DNA of 23,677 bases from Conidiobolus incongruus B7586 (GCA_000697335.1 JNEM01016360.1:1-23677); one strand, 5' to 3'. Positions 9,922-21,738 are shown, counted from the first letter of the stretch. Program-made: numbers and translations. The notes: generated by a model from the letters alone, not told the origin.

Positions 9922-11072
9922 TTTAGAACGGTCTCGCACACAACAATAGTTCAAAATATAATATAATTTAATTACTTAACTTTATTACAACTAAATTTCA
10001 AAAAGATAATTCCCATCTATTATATAAATTATATATTATATATTTCTAATAAATCACACACAGTTTTTATAATAATTATTTTATTCTGCTTTTGCTTGTT
10101 GGTATTTAATATTATTTGGTCTACAATACAAAAAGTCATTGCTAACCAAACTTTTTTCGATCACTTAATAACTAATAATTCTTCAATGAACTTCCTTTGC
10201 AAACGAATTTCAAATATTGAAAAATCATAATCATAAAATCAATTTTTGTAGATCATTGGCAATTATTTTGAATCAGCTTTAATGTCATAATAAATTTTGT
10301 TCTAAAAATATTTGATATTAAATTTTCTATTGGTAAACTTTCAAAATGCCATCATGTGAACTTGAAATGTGAAATCCTATTATATGGCATGTTTAACATA
10401 TACTTAAAATATTCTTGAATGCGATCGAATTGAATGTTAAAATGGTATTTATAATTATTAGGTTTGATTTTAAAATTTATACTGATATCAAAAAATGAAA
10501 TGTAAAAAAACTATGATTTATTGCACTTAGTTTGATAATTTTTTAATCTTCTAAATATTCCATTATGTGCAAAACCACCATACAAGTATTAAATTATCTG
10601 ATTAAAACTTAGATATACAACAATTAACTGAAAATCTAAGAGTAAATTATTTTCCAAAAAATAAATTACTCTATTTGAGAATATTGTTTTAATTAAACCA
10701 TATTTCAATATTTTTTGGAAGGTCGAAACATGTTTAGTCAAAAGTTGCAAATTATTAGTTTATTGATTTTTTGCCAAAATTTCTAAATATATACTTTAAA
10801 TTAAAAGAATCTTAAATATAAATGGATTATTATTATCACTAAATATATTAATATTTAAAAAATTACAACATATTATTTATTGGATTTTTATCCTTTAATC
10901 TATCGATAAAAAATCAAAGTTTGAAAAAAAATACCAATAAAGTGAACAATATTATTCTCACTGTTAAATTTGGATCATAATTAACAAGAAATTTACAATA
11001 TTGAAATTAATCAGGATCCAAATATTTGAGAAATTTCTTAATTGATCCCAAATTTAAAAATAATAATTATAA
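9922..11072. other. 3' flank and AT-rich intergenic DNA
   Basis: Begins with the likely 3' untranslated region of the mucin-like gene. AT-rich runs such as AATATAATATAA (9955-9966) could serve as a polyadenylation region. Beyond about 10100 I see no gene, RNA or element. Confidence 0.5.
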
Positions 11073-11360
11073 ATTATAATCTTCACCAAGCTCATTTATT
11101 TGGCTAAATCCAATGCTGTTAGGAATTACTTCACTAGTATTTCTTTCCGACTTAGAAACACACACCAACTCTGTTATCACTCATCATTTCACAGTGATCC
11201 AAATTATTTAAATATTCAAGAGCATAAAGCTAATACCATTCTTTCAAAAAAGATTAGAATTCCTGTTAAAGCATCCTTCAAAATCTTGATTGAATTTGGT
11301 CTTGTTATAACTCTAACAACCCTAGCGTTTAAATTGACTCCAGTATATCCACTTTCTTGA
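11073..11360 (+). pseudogene. Coding-like fragment, unrecognised
   Basis: An open frame of 96 codons ends at TGA 11358-11360 and has no ATG start; the first possible initiator-like codon is a TTG at 11100. Its composition looks like protein: a basic, hydroxylated N-terminal part (from AKSNAVRNYFTSISFRLRN), a His-rich middle, and a hydrophobic segment near the end (ILIEFGLVITLTTLAFK) that could span a membrane. G and C are higher than in the flanks. It may be an internal or last exon whose upstream exon I cannot find, or the relic of a decayed gene. It lies upstream of a second coding-like stretch at 11827-12120 on the same strand, possibly of the same gene. No family is recognised. Confidence 0.3.
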
Positions 11361-11826
11361 TTTTTTCCACATATTTTCTTATTTTATTTCCATAGCACTT
11401 GTATTCTTTAATTTATCCTCTTTATAAAGTTGATCACTCACCATCAACTACACTCACCATATTAGCTTTTTCAAATAGCACACATTTTATTTGGAACAAT
11501 GCTTATATTATAATTCATCCGTTTTTCATTGTACTTTATTATTATTTTTGATACTTTGTAAATATGTCTATCTTTAGTTACAATTTTACTTGTTTCGAAT
11601 ACCAATAAACATTTTGTTAATACCATCCATTCTAATCTGATGGTGCGCCTTACTTTATTGTCCTTTTGACCCATATTGTTATCAAGGGCAACTGCTACAG
11701 CTATATTTTGGTGCAATCAACTAACAAATAAGTATTGAAATCCTATGCATTTTATTAGAAACTCATTTATTAGCTCAAGCTGATTAATTTTTTTTCCATG
11801 GATTTAAAAACCACGTTCTAGTTTAA

Positions 11827-12120
11827 GTCACTAACAAAGTTACTGGCGCAGAAGTTGAAAATTTCTTTCGAGCTAATACTGATGTTGAATCAATTTTATT
11901 CATTGCCATTATTATTTATTGTGATGTTTTTGTCAGCAAATTTTCTAAATAGCTTAAAGGTGTTCTTTGTACTGCAACTATTTATATTACCTTCTCTAAA
12001 TATTTTGGTGGTAGAAATCGCCAATCTGCTGTTAGATCTCTTTCCCATATTGCTGCTAAATTCGACGGTTTCTCTCAGTTCAAGACTCATTTTCACTTCA
12101 TCGATCTCATTGATTCAAAT
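11827..12120 (+). pseudogene. Coding-like fragment with one internal stop, unrecognised
   Basis: In this frame 98 codons run between a TAA (11824-11826) and a TAG TAG pair (12121-12126), with a single TAG at 11950-11952. The downstream half has strongly coding-like codons (TTC, GAC, ATC, CTC among them) and reads GGRNRQSAVRSLSHIAAKF followed by an aromatic/His-rich stretch ending in FIDLIDSN. The other plus frame, open over 11855-12130, encodes only Leu/Ile/Ser-rich low-complexity sequence and is less likely. It may be a decayed host gene, an exon of a split gene, or a fragment of an old transposon. A further short segment in the same orientation (11636-11728, SDGAPYFIVLLTHIVIKGN) may belong to it. 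I do not recognise the family. Confidence 0.35.
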
Positions 12121-12126
12121 TAGTAG

Positions 12127-13549
12127 CTAATTTTTATTTATTTTTTATAATAAACTTTTTATTGCTACAAACTTATATACCACAGTACCTCCTTTGATCA
12201 TTATAGGTCTTATAAGCTTAATTTTATTCTTCACACCTAAATTCAAACAACCATAAAAATCATATTTAACTTTTCACTCTTGTGATTTCAATACTTTTTC
12301 CACTCTATATTCTTCCGCCCCAAACTCTTCCTATTATAAACGGCAATATGAATGAATCTTTTAAAGCTTTTTCTGTCTAAGAGATATTATATACATTTTA
12401 TTTAAGTTATTGAGTTAGATAATTTAATATTGAATTCATAGATTTTTATTATTTAGCTTATATTATCTAATTATTTAAGTGTCTTTGTGTATACAATAAA
12501 AACTGCTCAATAACCTTATGGTCTTAAATAAATGAATAGAAATAATTTATAGTGATATGAAAATTATATAGATTGTTTTAACATATTGATTACTTATATA
12601 TTAATTGAAATTATTGCCAGAAATTTGATTAATTTCTAAAATACTGACTTTATATATTTCATATTTAAAATTTTCCAATATATTATTATATAATATAATA
12701 GATGAAATTTTTTAGTATCTATAGTATATTGAAAAGTTACAAAACTCCATTATTATAACCAATAGTATAATTACTAAATTATTAAATTTTTATCTATAAA
12801 TTTTATTAAATTGAATTATTTCCTTTTAACCTTGTTTTCGAATTTTAATTATTTTTTCAAAAATTCATAATAATTATAATTCGATATAATAATAGCAATA
12901 TATTGTTAACCATTATTTTTATCATAAAATGAAATCATATGCTTTATCCTTTTTAAGTAATTTATCTATCTTTTTCCTAAATATCACTATAAAAAAATTT
13001 TTATTTAATTTTATGTTTATTGTATTTATTATTAAAAATTAATTATATTAATTTATATAGTTAAATGAAAATTAATATAATTATATTGAATTAGAAAGTC
13101 TTAGTTATTCTAGATATATTAAGGATTTAATTAGTATAGTATTCAAATTACAACCAAAAATATATTGTTCTTAATTTATATAATTTTAATATAATTTCAT
13201 TTACCCTTGGATTGTTTTGAATTATAATAATTTAATTTACTAAATAACTTTATCCAAAAACTTTTTTGCTTTATAATGATTATTATTTTCATTTTTAATT
13301 TTTGGCTATTATTATTTTTGATACTTTCTTAATAATTTTAATAATATATTAATATATAAAGAATAAAAGATATGAGTATAATAACTAATATATATTATGA
13401 TTAAAATAAATTTTGTTTATATAATTAATTAAAGAAAATATAATTATAAAATTTAATAAATATATATATAATATTATGAAATTTATTGATTCTCAAATAA
13501 ATGATCATTTTTTTAATATTAATTATTTAATTTAATTATATCTAAAACA
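12127..13549. other. AT-rich intergenic DNA
   Basis: The first 250 bases keep a slightly higher C content, including a short hydrophobic coding-like phrase near 12180-12254 that is too short to call. From about 12400 the sequence becomes almost pure A and T with no gene or RNA that I can support. Confidence 0.5.
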
Positions 13550-13568
13550 AGATGTGTATAAGAGACAG
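13550..13568 (+). other. Tn5 mosaic end (Nextera adapter relic)
   Basis: AGATGTGTATAAGAGACAG matches the 19-bp hyperactive Tn5 mosaic end used in Nextera libraries at every base. A match by chance in an AT-rich fungal region is very improbable. The flanks do not continue into the usual Nextera read-primer sequences (TCGTCGGCAGCGTC or GTCTCGTGGGCTCGG), so only the mosaic end remains. The likeliest origin is an untrimmed adapter or a mate-pair junction carried into the assembly, which makes this point a possible false join. Confidence 0.93.
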
Positions 13569-14770
13569 ATTATATGGTAAATTAACTTTTAAATATTAAA
13601 TTAATATATATTGTATATAAATAATTATAAGTTTAATATATCAAAATAATTCTATTAATCTTTAATAATTCTTAAAATAATAAATATTATATCAAAAATG
13701 CTAATTATTTAGAATTGAAAAATTTTATAAATTAAATTTTTATATTTTATAATAGGAATTATTATATATATAAGTCAATATTTTGAAATATCTTTATAAA
13801 GCATATGAATATAAGCTTTTTATTGATATTTTAATCTTTATTTAATCCATTATATAAGATTTAAAGTATATTATATTAGTAGTAGTTATGAAATTCAAAT
13901 AATTATTAAAATCATTTATAAAAATTAATTTATAATATTATATATATATTATAATGCTAATAATAACTTTATTATCATTTTTTTAAAAAATATAACATAA
14001 TATATAATAAAACTTAGTTCATATTACCTAAAATATAAAAGACCTAAGACTTTTATATTAAAAGGATTTATTGGATATAAAAATTTTTAAAAAATTAATT
14101 TTCCGTCTAATTTCATAATTTTGATTAGAATATAAATTAAAATTCAATATATTATCAATATAGGTCTTTATTTTATAATTATATTATTGTTTGAATATTT
14201 ATTAATTTAATATTTAAGTACTTTTCAGTAGAATTTATAAATATCTTAGTTTATTATTAAAAAATAAAAACTATATTATATTTTTGCAGATTTTTTATAT
14301 TTAAAAATTAAAACAAAATTTAATATTTAAAATATTTTGAAAATAAATTCAAAATTAATATATTTTTTTATTAAAATGATTTTTTAAACTAAAAATAAGG
14401 AAACTTGATTGAATTTTTATATTATGAATACTTTTGAAATATAATATTTATTTAAAATATTATTTTATTTCCTTATAATATATATTTTCGTATTAAATTT
14501 CAAATTTTTAAAATATACTCAATATATTTAGTAAAAATTACAATCTCTATTTTGAATTAATAATTATTAAATTTATATATTTTGGTTTTATAGTAAATAT
14601 TTAACAAAAGTTTATTTATTTAAGACTGAATTATATATTTTATTAATCTATTAAATATATTTAAAGAAATTAATTAAAATATATTTTTTGATTAATTTTT
14701 TATAATTAATTATTTTATTAATTAGTTAATTACTACCTTGATTTAAAATATTAAATTTGCTATATTTATA
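13569..14770. other. Extremely AT-rich DNA before the transposon block
   Basis: Almost entirely A and T, with few CpA. It resembles the mutated transposon block to its right more than the intergenic DNA to the left, so it may be transposon sequence mutated beyond recognition. I find no terminal repeat or protein remnant. Confidence 0.4.
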
Positions 14771-14772
14771 TA

Positions 14773-14978
14773 CACTAGCCTATAAAAATAAATCATAAAA
14801 TAAAAATCACTTATATATTTACCTATAATTTAAACAATTCTTAATTAAATTAATTTAAATAAAAGTATATAATTAAGGTATATTATCTGATTATAATAGG
14901 TTATATTTAATTATATTTAATATATTATTGGTTAATATATCAAATCTTAAATTTTAAATAGGGTGAGTTATAAATTTG
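14773..14978. repeat. Left terminal inverted repeat of Tc1 copy A
   Basis: Pairs with 16141-16346. The outer end (CACTAGCCTATAAAAATAAA) and the inner end (GGGTGAGTTATAAATTTG) both have clear counterparts in the right repeat, as does the middle (TAATTAAGGTATATT against TAATTAAGTATATTT). The inner direct-repeat core TGAGTTATAAA is at 14964-14974; the outer core is mutated. Confidence 0.85.
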
Positions 14979-15103
14979 TGGGTTTAAAAGTTAAAAGGGT
15001 ATATAAAATAAAAATTACTTAAATTTTTTTTCTTTTATTAAATTATATATATATATTAATATTATTATTATAAATTATTATTTTAAATAATATTAATATT
15101 AAA

Positions 15104-16116
15104 ATGCCTAAATCCCTCTTTAAAAAGATTTACTTATATATTAATAAACTTTATAATAAAGGTAAATCAACTTGTAAAATTATTGGAATTACTAGTGTTA
15201 GCTAGTTTATTATAGTTAAAGCTATTAAAAATTATAATAAGAATATATTTAAACCTAAACTTAAATATGTTAGGATTATAGATAAATATAATAAAAGGTA
15301 TATTTATAGGTTGTTTAATATAAGTAAATATAATATTATTATAGAAATATAGAAAAAATTATAAGACTATATAGGAATATTTATTAATATTAATATTATT
15401 ATATATACTTTATATTATAATGGATACCATTTATAACTTAAGAAAAAATACCCCCAACTAAAAAAATCCTATTATAAAATTAAATAAGAGTTTAAATATC
15501 ACTATTAAAATTAAACTAAAACTAATTAAAGGTTATTTAATCTAATGAAACAAAAATATATTTTAGTAAATTTAATAAAAAAACTAGATATTTCAAAAAA
15601 GATAAAGAATTACTTTGTGACTGTTATGTTATTTTAACCCAAAAATATAATATTAAGTTAATTAAAATTTAAAGATCTATATTATTTTGTAGTATAAGAT
15701 ATCTTTATAAAGATAATAAAGGAATTAATGCTAAGATATATTAAAATATTTTAAACAATGAATTAAAAAAAACTATTGAATAGTATAAATTAAATAAATT
15801 AGATGTTATTTTCTAATAAGATAATACCTTTTACTATATTATTATTTCTACTACCAAATGGTTTAAAAATAATAAAATAATAGTTATGAAGTAGTTTTTT
15901 TAATCCCCTAATCTTAATTTAATTAAACATCTTTTGGATTAGTTAAAAAAAATAATTAAAGCTTTTCCACAAATAAAAAATTTAAATAAGCTTTAAAAAA
16001 ATATTTAAGAAGTTTAAAACAAAATTAATCTTTTTTAATATAAGAAGTTAATTAACTCTATACCTTATAAACTTAAATAAGTTAAAAAAGCAAAAGATAA
16101 ATATATTAAGTTTTAA
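15104..16116 (+). pseudogene. Tc1 transposase, copy A, RIP-disabled
   Basis: The frame opens with ATG at 15104 and the family stop is at 16114-16116. Early residues (MPKSLFKKIYLYINKLYNKG) match the basic helix-turn-helix N-terminus of Tc1 transposases. A middle segment around 15418-15490 has the conserved pattern of a Leu-rich and Lys/Pro-rich stretch preceding the catalytic domain. At 15541-15549 the residues are S-N-E where the family has S-D-E, consistent with loss of the first catalytic Asp. The second Asp survives in DNT (15820-15828). The third catalytic acid at 15925-15927 reads Lys within NLIKHL, where the family has Glu (NLIEHLW). There are numerous TAA/TAG codons at Gln and Trp positions and a 4-bp deletion near 15530 relative to copy B. 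Its ancestral length of 338 residues is normal for Tc1. Confidence 0.87.
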
Positions 16117-16140
16117 TTTTCTTTTTATAATCAAAATACA

Positions 16141-16346
16141 TAAATTTATAACTCATCTTAGGTAAAATTTGAATTTTAATATATTAACTAAAAGTAAATA
16201 TAATTAGATTAAATATACTTAATTATATATAAATAATATAAGTTTATTAAATATTTTAATTTAAATTAGTTTGATTAAGAATTAATAGAGTTATTGATAA
16301 TAATATATATAACTATAATTTTATAACTTATTTTTACAAGCTAGTG
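16141..16346. repeat. Right terminal inverted repeat of Tc1 copy A
   Basis: The complement of 14773-14978 and exactly as long, 206 bp. It contains two direct-repeat cores on the minus strand: TTTATAACTCA at 16145-16155 (inner) and TTTATAACTTA at 16320-16330 (outer, one C-to-T change). Confidence 0.85.
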
Positions 16347-16428
16347 TATTTTTTTAAAAAAATAATATTGAATATTTTATGAATATATATAATTTATTAC
16401 TATTATATTTGATATTATTGATTTATTA

Positions 16429-16827
16429 TATTAAGAGACTAGTTCTTTAAATTCTTATATATACTTTCATATAATCCAATTAACTATAAATTATATGATT
16501 AATATATACTTATATAGTTAAATTAATTGTATAAATAGTATTAAATTATCTAATAAATAAGGTTCCTTTTTTTTCCTCTTAATTCTTACTATTTTTTACT
16601 TTTACACTATTTCTATGATTGAAACTATATTCTATTAATATTATAGGATATTAGCACTACCTAATATAAATCTTAATATATCTATGACTCATCCTAGTTT
16701 AAAGCTTAATTAAACTTTGTTTACACTTACACACTATAGCTACATTATATTACCATGTTCTACACACACTACTTTTATATTAAGTCTTCCTCTATACTAT
16801 ATTAGTTTAATTACCACTATACTTATA
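16429..16827 (+). repeat. 5' LTR of the Ty3/gypsy fossil
   Basis: It aligns end to end without gaps with 21746-22144 and has the same length, 399 bp. Both LTRs begin TATTA and end ACTTATA or ACATATA. Its right edge is fixed by the primer-binding site that follows immediately. Confidence 0.88.
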
Positions 16828-16840
16828 TAGTAGCAGCAAT
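16828..16840 (+). other. Primer-binding site of the Ty3/gypsy fossil
   Basis: TAGTAGCAGCAAT directly abuts the 5' LTR. It resembles the TGGTAGCAG-type primer-binding site complementary to the 3' end of initiator tRNA-Met, which many LTR elements use. The assignment is by resemblance only. Confidence 0.45.
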
Positions 16841-16949
16841 AAAACTATTAAAAACCTATTAGAAATTAATAACTATTTATATTAAACCTAATTATTACTA
16901 TTTTAAATTTTATCTATAATTTATTTCATTCAAATTTAATACTATATAC

Positions 16950-17930
16950 TATAATACTACCAAAAAAAAAGATACCCTTATATTATTTTAATAATGATAA
17001 CAGCTTAATTACTGAGTGAATCTAAGACTTTAGTCTCTAAAAGCTTATTATCCTCTAAGAAGCTTATATTAAACAACTTTTGATTGAAAAAAACATGTCT
17101 TAAAAAGCTTAAATCTAACAAACCAGCTATTTTATTATAGTTAATACATTAAACCACCTCTTTAATATTTTTAAAGACAAATTAACTATTTATGATAGTT
17201 TTAAAAACTTCTACAAACTTAAAAACTACTTTAAAAATATAAAGAATTATCTTAATTTAATCTTAGAAGAAGATTTAAAGAATATCTTTAAATTAGCCAC
17301 TTTTTTTTTAGAAAAATCTATTTATATTTAGTAATTAACTTATTACAAGCTTAATCCTAAAGAATCTTTAGGAGGATAACCTACTATAAAAATATAAACT
17401 TTTAAACAATTGGAAAAAACCTTAAAAGAAAGGTATTACCTAAAAGATTAAGTTTGATTAGTAAGAGAAAAGCTTTCCTAGCTTAAATAAAAAACTTCTA
17501 CAAGATAATTAATTGAGAAATTTAATGAGATATGTTTAAATATATTAAATATCACTGAAAAAAAATAAATCCACAAATTATTACAATACTTTAACCTTTA
17601 AATGAAGCTTTAATTAGTTAGTAGGGAACACTTTGATAATATGTTTTTTTCTGACATTTGTGATACAACAATTATAATTGATAATATCCTTTACTCTATA
17701 ACTAAATCTTCCCACCCTAAAAATTAATCTTTTAAACTTTACTTTAACTTACTTAAGTTTCAAATGATAAATATTTCTGCTTTAAAGCTTTATAAGAAAA
17801 CCTTTAGTAAAAAAGCTAAAGCTTACTTAAAAACAAACAAAGGTTGTTATTACTGTTAAAAAACTTAAATTAACTATAAAGCTAACAAATACCCTTTAAA
17901 AAAGCAATATCTGTTTAATTCTTAATAATC
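16950..17930 (+). pseudogene. Gag remnant
   Basis: The first coding region after the primer-binding site, recognised mainly by its place and by a Cys-containing zinc-knuckle-like patch near 17840-17895 at its end. The rest is Lys/Leu-rich with no clear motif. Limits are approximate. It is heavily degraded, as is the rest of the element. Confidence 0.5.
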
Positions 17931-18169
17931 TTAACTTACCAACTATAAATCAAACTTGAATAATATTAATATAACCTTAGAATTACCTTGTTTACAATTA
18001 GTTAGCAGATTCTAATCTAATCTACAAAAGTTCTAATAGAATATTGATTCTACAAATTAAACTATTTATACTAGAGAAATCCAACTGATTAAACTATTAG
18101 AAACTAGAAATATTCTAGTAACTAATCTACCTTGTAATTTTTTACCTTTAACTATTACCCCATTGTTTA

Positions 18170-18430
18170 TATTAATTAGTTCTTTTATAAACATACTTAT
18201 TAGTGTTTTAATTGATTCTAGTTGTTCTAATTATATTATCTCTTTTTTTATTGTTATAAAGCTATCTTTACCTACTTAAAAAAGTAACTTGATAATTAAA
18301 TATACTAACAACTTAATAGAATAAGCATCTGGTATTGTATCTAGATATTTATCATTACCCCCTAACTATTCCTAATATATTAAATTCCTAGTTGGTAACA
18401 TTAGTTACAATTTTATATTAGGTTAAAATT
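18170..18430 (+). pseudogene. Retroviral-type aspartic protease remnant
   Basis: A hydrophobic-hydrophobic-Asp-Ser motif of the aspartic protease active site is readable around 18205-18235, preceded by the hydrophobic strand typical of this fold. It sits between Gag and reverse transcriptase as expected. Boundaries are approximate. Confidence 0.6.
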
Positions 18431-18849
18431 AGTTTAAATATCACAGTTTTATATCTATGAATATTACCTTAAAAAGCTACAAATTTATTTCTTTTACATT
18501 CCAAAAAAAATTAGTGGAGTTAATCTCAAAAAATCTACATTACCCTATTATAAAACTATTAGATACTTTACCTAACACTAACTCTATAATTGTAACAAAT
18601 AATTTTATTATTATAAGTAAAAATTAATGTAAAAAGCTAATCAAAAACCCAAATAATTTATAAGGATATATATTTATTTATTATTCATCTATTAGCACTT
18701 TATCTGTTGATTTTAATGAGGTTATATTTAATAACCACTTCTTATACAATACAATAAGTTAATTTGCTAATGTTTTTGAATTTGTGAATAAATTACCAAC
18801 TAAATATAATATTAAACACAAAATTAAATTAATCCCTAATATACAACTA

Positions 18850-19370
18850 TACTTAAAACTTACTTATCATTTATTTCTTGAACAATACTAAACCTTGAAA
18901 GAAGAAATCTAAAAACTACTTGAAAATAAGTATATTAAACCTTCTTCTTTACTATAAGAATCTCTAATCCTTTTTATATAAAAGGTTAATGGTGGTTAAA
19001 GACTATATATTGATAACTGTGTTTTAAACTCTAAAACTATCAAGGACAAAATTTTATTACTAAACCTATATAATTTTAAGGATAAACTACTTAAATCAAC
19101 TATATTTACTAAACTAGATGTTAAGAATAAGTATTACAATATTAGAGTTAAAGAAAATTCTATCCCTTTAACTATTTTCAACACTTTTTTAAGCTACTAT
19201 AAATTTACTATTATGAACTTTAGATTGTGTAATGCTCTTGTAACTTTTACTTAATTTATTAATTCCTTTTTCAACCTTGTTTTTAATAACTTTATTATCA
19301 CCTACTTTGATAATATCCTAATCTATTCAAAAACTAAAGAAGAACATATTTAACATGTTAATTAAATTTT
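18850..19370 (+). pseudogene. Reverse transcriptase remnant
   Basis: The order of reverse transcriptase blocks is readable: the LDVK motif near 19117, the segment with conserved Phe, Asn and Ala near 19220-19250, and the YxD catalytic box with following YSK near 19300-19330. These are standard Ty3/gypsy landmarks. Fossil, many disruptions. Confidence 0.8.
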
Positions 19371-19719
19371 ACAAATTATTCAAGAATATAAATTACCTTT
19401 AAAACTATTAAAATACATCTTTAGTACCTCTTCTATCTTTTTCTATAGTTATATTATTTCCTCTTAAGGAATTAATATTAATTTAACTAAACTTAATGGT
19501 GTTAAAGTTTTTATTATATTTATAAACAAAGATCAACTTATGTTTATATTTAAATTATTAAATTACTTTAAAAATTTCATTGATTCTTTTATTGAACTTA
19601 CTACTCTTCTTACTAATCTCTTAAAGAAAAACTCTTTTTTTAAATAAACCCTACTATATACTTTCTGTATAAATGCTTTAATTTTCTATATTATTAATAC
19701 TTTTGCTTTATCTATCTTT

Positions 19720-20170
19720 AATCTAAAACTACCTACTATTATTTTTACTAACTTTAATTTTTTTGTAATTGGTGGATAATTAACTTAGTTTAAATTTAAT
19801 TCATATTTTACTTTATAACTATAGGATAAAATAATAAATAAAGGAGAATAGGTTAAGTTTAACTTTATAAATGTTATTTTAAAACTAATAACATTTTGGT
19901 TAAGAAAAATAAAACCAGCTGAATTAAAATACCTAGTCTATAAACAAAAACTTTTTGCTTTAGTAGAAATAATCAAAAATCACTTATATTTCTTATCCTA
20001 CAATTTTTTCTTAATACTTATAGATTATAAATCACTTATCTACTTAAATACTTAGAAGCATTTATTAAGAAGATAAATTAGATAGATTAAAACTATCTAA
20101 GCTTACCTTTTCTTTATTCAATATCTCTTAGGTTAATAAAACTATGTTATAGATACTTTATTAAAAAATC
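19720..20170 (+). pseudogene. RNase H remnant
   Basis: Downstream of the reverse transcriptase, the segment 19915-20060 has the spacing of the Ty3/gypsy RNase H: a Leu/Tyr motif, the Leu-Ala-Leu-Val helix, a His-Tyr-Leu region and a final Asp followed by Lys-Ser-Leu. Limits are approximate. Confidence 0.65.
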
Positions 20171-20399
20171 TTATATACCTACCCTTTTATTCTAATTGTA
20201 AAAATCCAGCAAATATTAACTTAATGATTATTAATAAAGGAAATAAAGAATTTATTAAACTACTTTAAGAAACACTATTAAATAATAATTTCTTTATTTT
20301 AGTTAAAGAAGAACCCTTTAAACTATTAGAAAACTAATTAAAATATGTTAAAAGATTTAAAATTATCAATAACTTACTATATTATAATAATTATCTATA

Positions 20400-21250
20400 T
20401 ATTCTTAACATTCTTAAGATTTAACAAATAATATTTAATGAATGCTATAACTTACTTGTTAGAGGACATCAAAACTAGTTAAAAATTGCTGAGAGAATTA
20501 AAATAAAATACTACTAGTTTTCCCTAGTTAAATTAGTTTAGAAATACACTAATACCTATAATATATGTTAAAGAACTAAATATAATACTCAACTAAAATA
20601 TAGTAAACTTATTCCCTTATAAGTTTTTAATGAAACTTAATAATAAATCCAGCTTGATTTTATAGAAATCCCTAAATCAACAAATAGTTATAATAACTTA
20701 CTAATTATAATTGATTCATTTTTTAAATATGTTTATTTTATTCCTTGTTTCAAAACTTTTACAGTTAAAGATGTTACATAATTATTATTCTCTAATATTT
20801 TTACCCACTATAAAATTCTACAAATTATTATATTTGATAGAGACACATAATTCAACTTTTAATTTTAGAAGTTACTATCTTCTTCCTTTAAAATTAACCT
20901 AATTATGTCTACTATTAATCATCACTAAACTAATAAACTCACTGAAAAAACTATTAAAACCTTAAAACAAATGATTAAAGCTTATATTAACACTAATTAG
21001 TTAAATTAAGATGCTTATATCTACTAACTCTAATATTTATTCAATACCTTTATTAATAAATCAACAGGTTTTAACCTTTATTTCATCAATTATAGTAAAT
21101 ATCTTAACTTAATAATTACTTTAAAACTTTAAATCAATTTACTTTTAGACATTGTTGAATTTTAATCCAATATCAAACATATTAATTCCCTTGTTAAATT
21201 TAACTTAGAAGAAAATTAAAGGATCATAAAACAATAATACTTAAAGTTAT
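20400..21250 (+). pseudogene. Integrase remnant
   Basis: A zinc-binding HHCC-like N-terminal part lies at about 20440-20600. The catalytic core follows at about 20650-21030 and includes the Asp-Phe-Ile-Glu-like first strand and the long Ile-Asp-Ser-Phe segment. Position after RNase H is diagnostic of Ty3/gypsy. Fossil. Confidence 0.75.
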
Positions 21251-21539
21251 CTAGAAACCCTCTTAAATATAAAATTAGTATGTTTATATATTTAGAACAA
21301 TTTACCCTTAAACCTACCCTACTTAAATCTAGCTTAAATCCTAAATATTTACCATTATATTATAGTCCCTATAAAATTTAATTTATTGATTCAAATTTTG
21401 AAAATATTACCTTAGAATTACCTTTAACTTTAAAAATCAACTTTACCTTTTACATATCCAAAATTAAACTATACTTTGAAGATTTTAATACTTTTCTTAA
21501 TTAATTAAAAACTTTAAAACTAGATCTAATTATTAATTA

Positions 21540-21690
21540 AGATAGAGAAGAAAAATACTATGTTGATTATATAATTAAGTTTAAATCTATTAGGAATAAG
21601 CTTTATTTTTATGTAAAATAAATGGGTTATCTTATTAAAAAAGTTATATAAGAACCTCTAGAAAATATTAAGAATACTTTAGCTTATTAT
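21540..21690 (+). pseudogene. Chromodomain remnant at the integrase C-terminus
   Basis: The end of the pol region shows the chromodomain pattern: an acidic start, Tyr-Tyr-Val, a short loop, a Tyr-X-Val-Lys strand, a Gly-Tyr turn and a final Glu-Pro-Leu-Glu-Asn helix. Chromodomains at this place mark chromoviruses, which use them to direct integration to particular chromatin. The call rests on pattern by eye. Confidence 0.65.
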
Positions 21691-21738
21691 ACCTATTTGT
21701 AAAAAATTAAGGAGTGTGTCTCTTTTAAGAAACCTATT

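Larger units (their letters stand above)
14773..16346 (+). mobile_element. Tc1-family DNA transposon, copy A, full length
   Basis: The 1574-bp element starts CACTAG, ends CTAGTG and is flanked by TA on both sides (14771-14772 and 16347-16348), the standard Tc1/mariner target duplication. Terminal inverted repeats of 206 bp are visible at each end. One transposase frame lies inside. The copy is dead: the transposase has many in-frame stops at Gln and Trp codon positions and one frameshifting deletion. The stops and the scarcity of CpA fit RIP-type C-to-T change on both strands. Copy B begins about 5.9 kb downstream. Confidence 0.9.

Noticed and set aside
9754-9954. 66-codon minus-strand frame overlapping the 3' end of the gene
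   Set aside because: Overlaps the real coding region in antisense and shows no domain.
11471-11716. 81-codon minus-strand frame
   Set aside because: No coding-like composition or family; the plus strand of the same interval holds the more protein-like phrases.
11896-12096. 66-codon minus-strand frame
   Set aside because: Antisense to the better supported plus-strand fragment 11827-12120.
13569-14770. Possible third degraded transposon
   Set aside because: Composition alone suggests it; no terminal repeats, target duplication or protein motif could be found.
20711-20902. 63-codon plus-strand frame
   Set aside because: Lies in the integrase region of the Ty3/gypsy fossil in a different frame and has no independent meaning.
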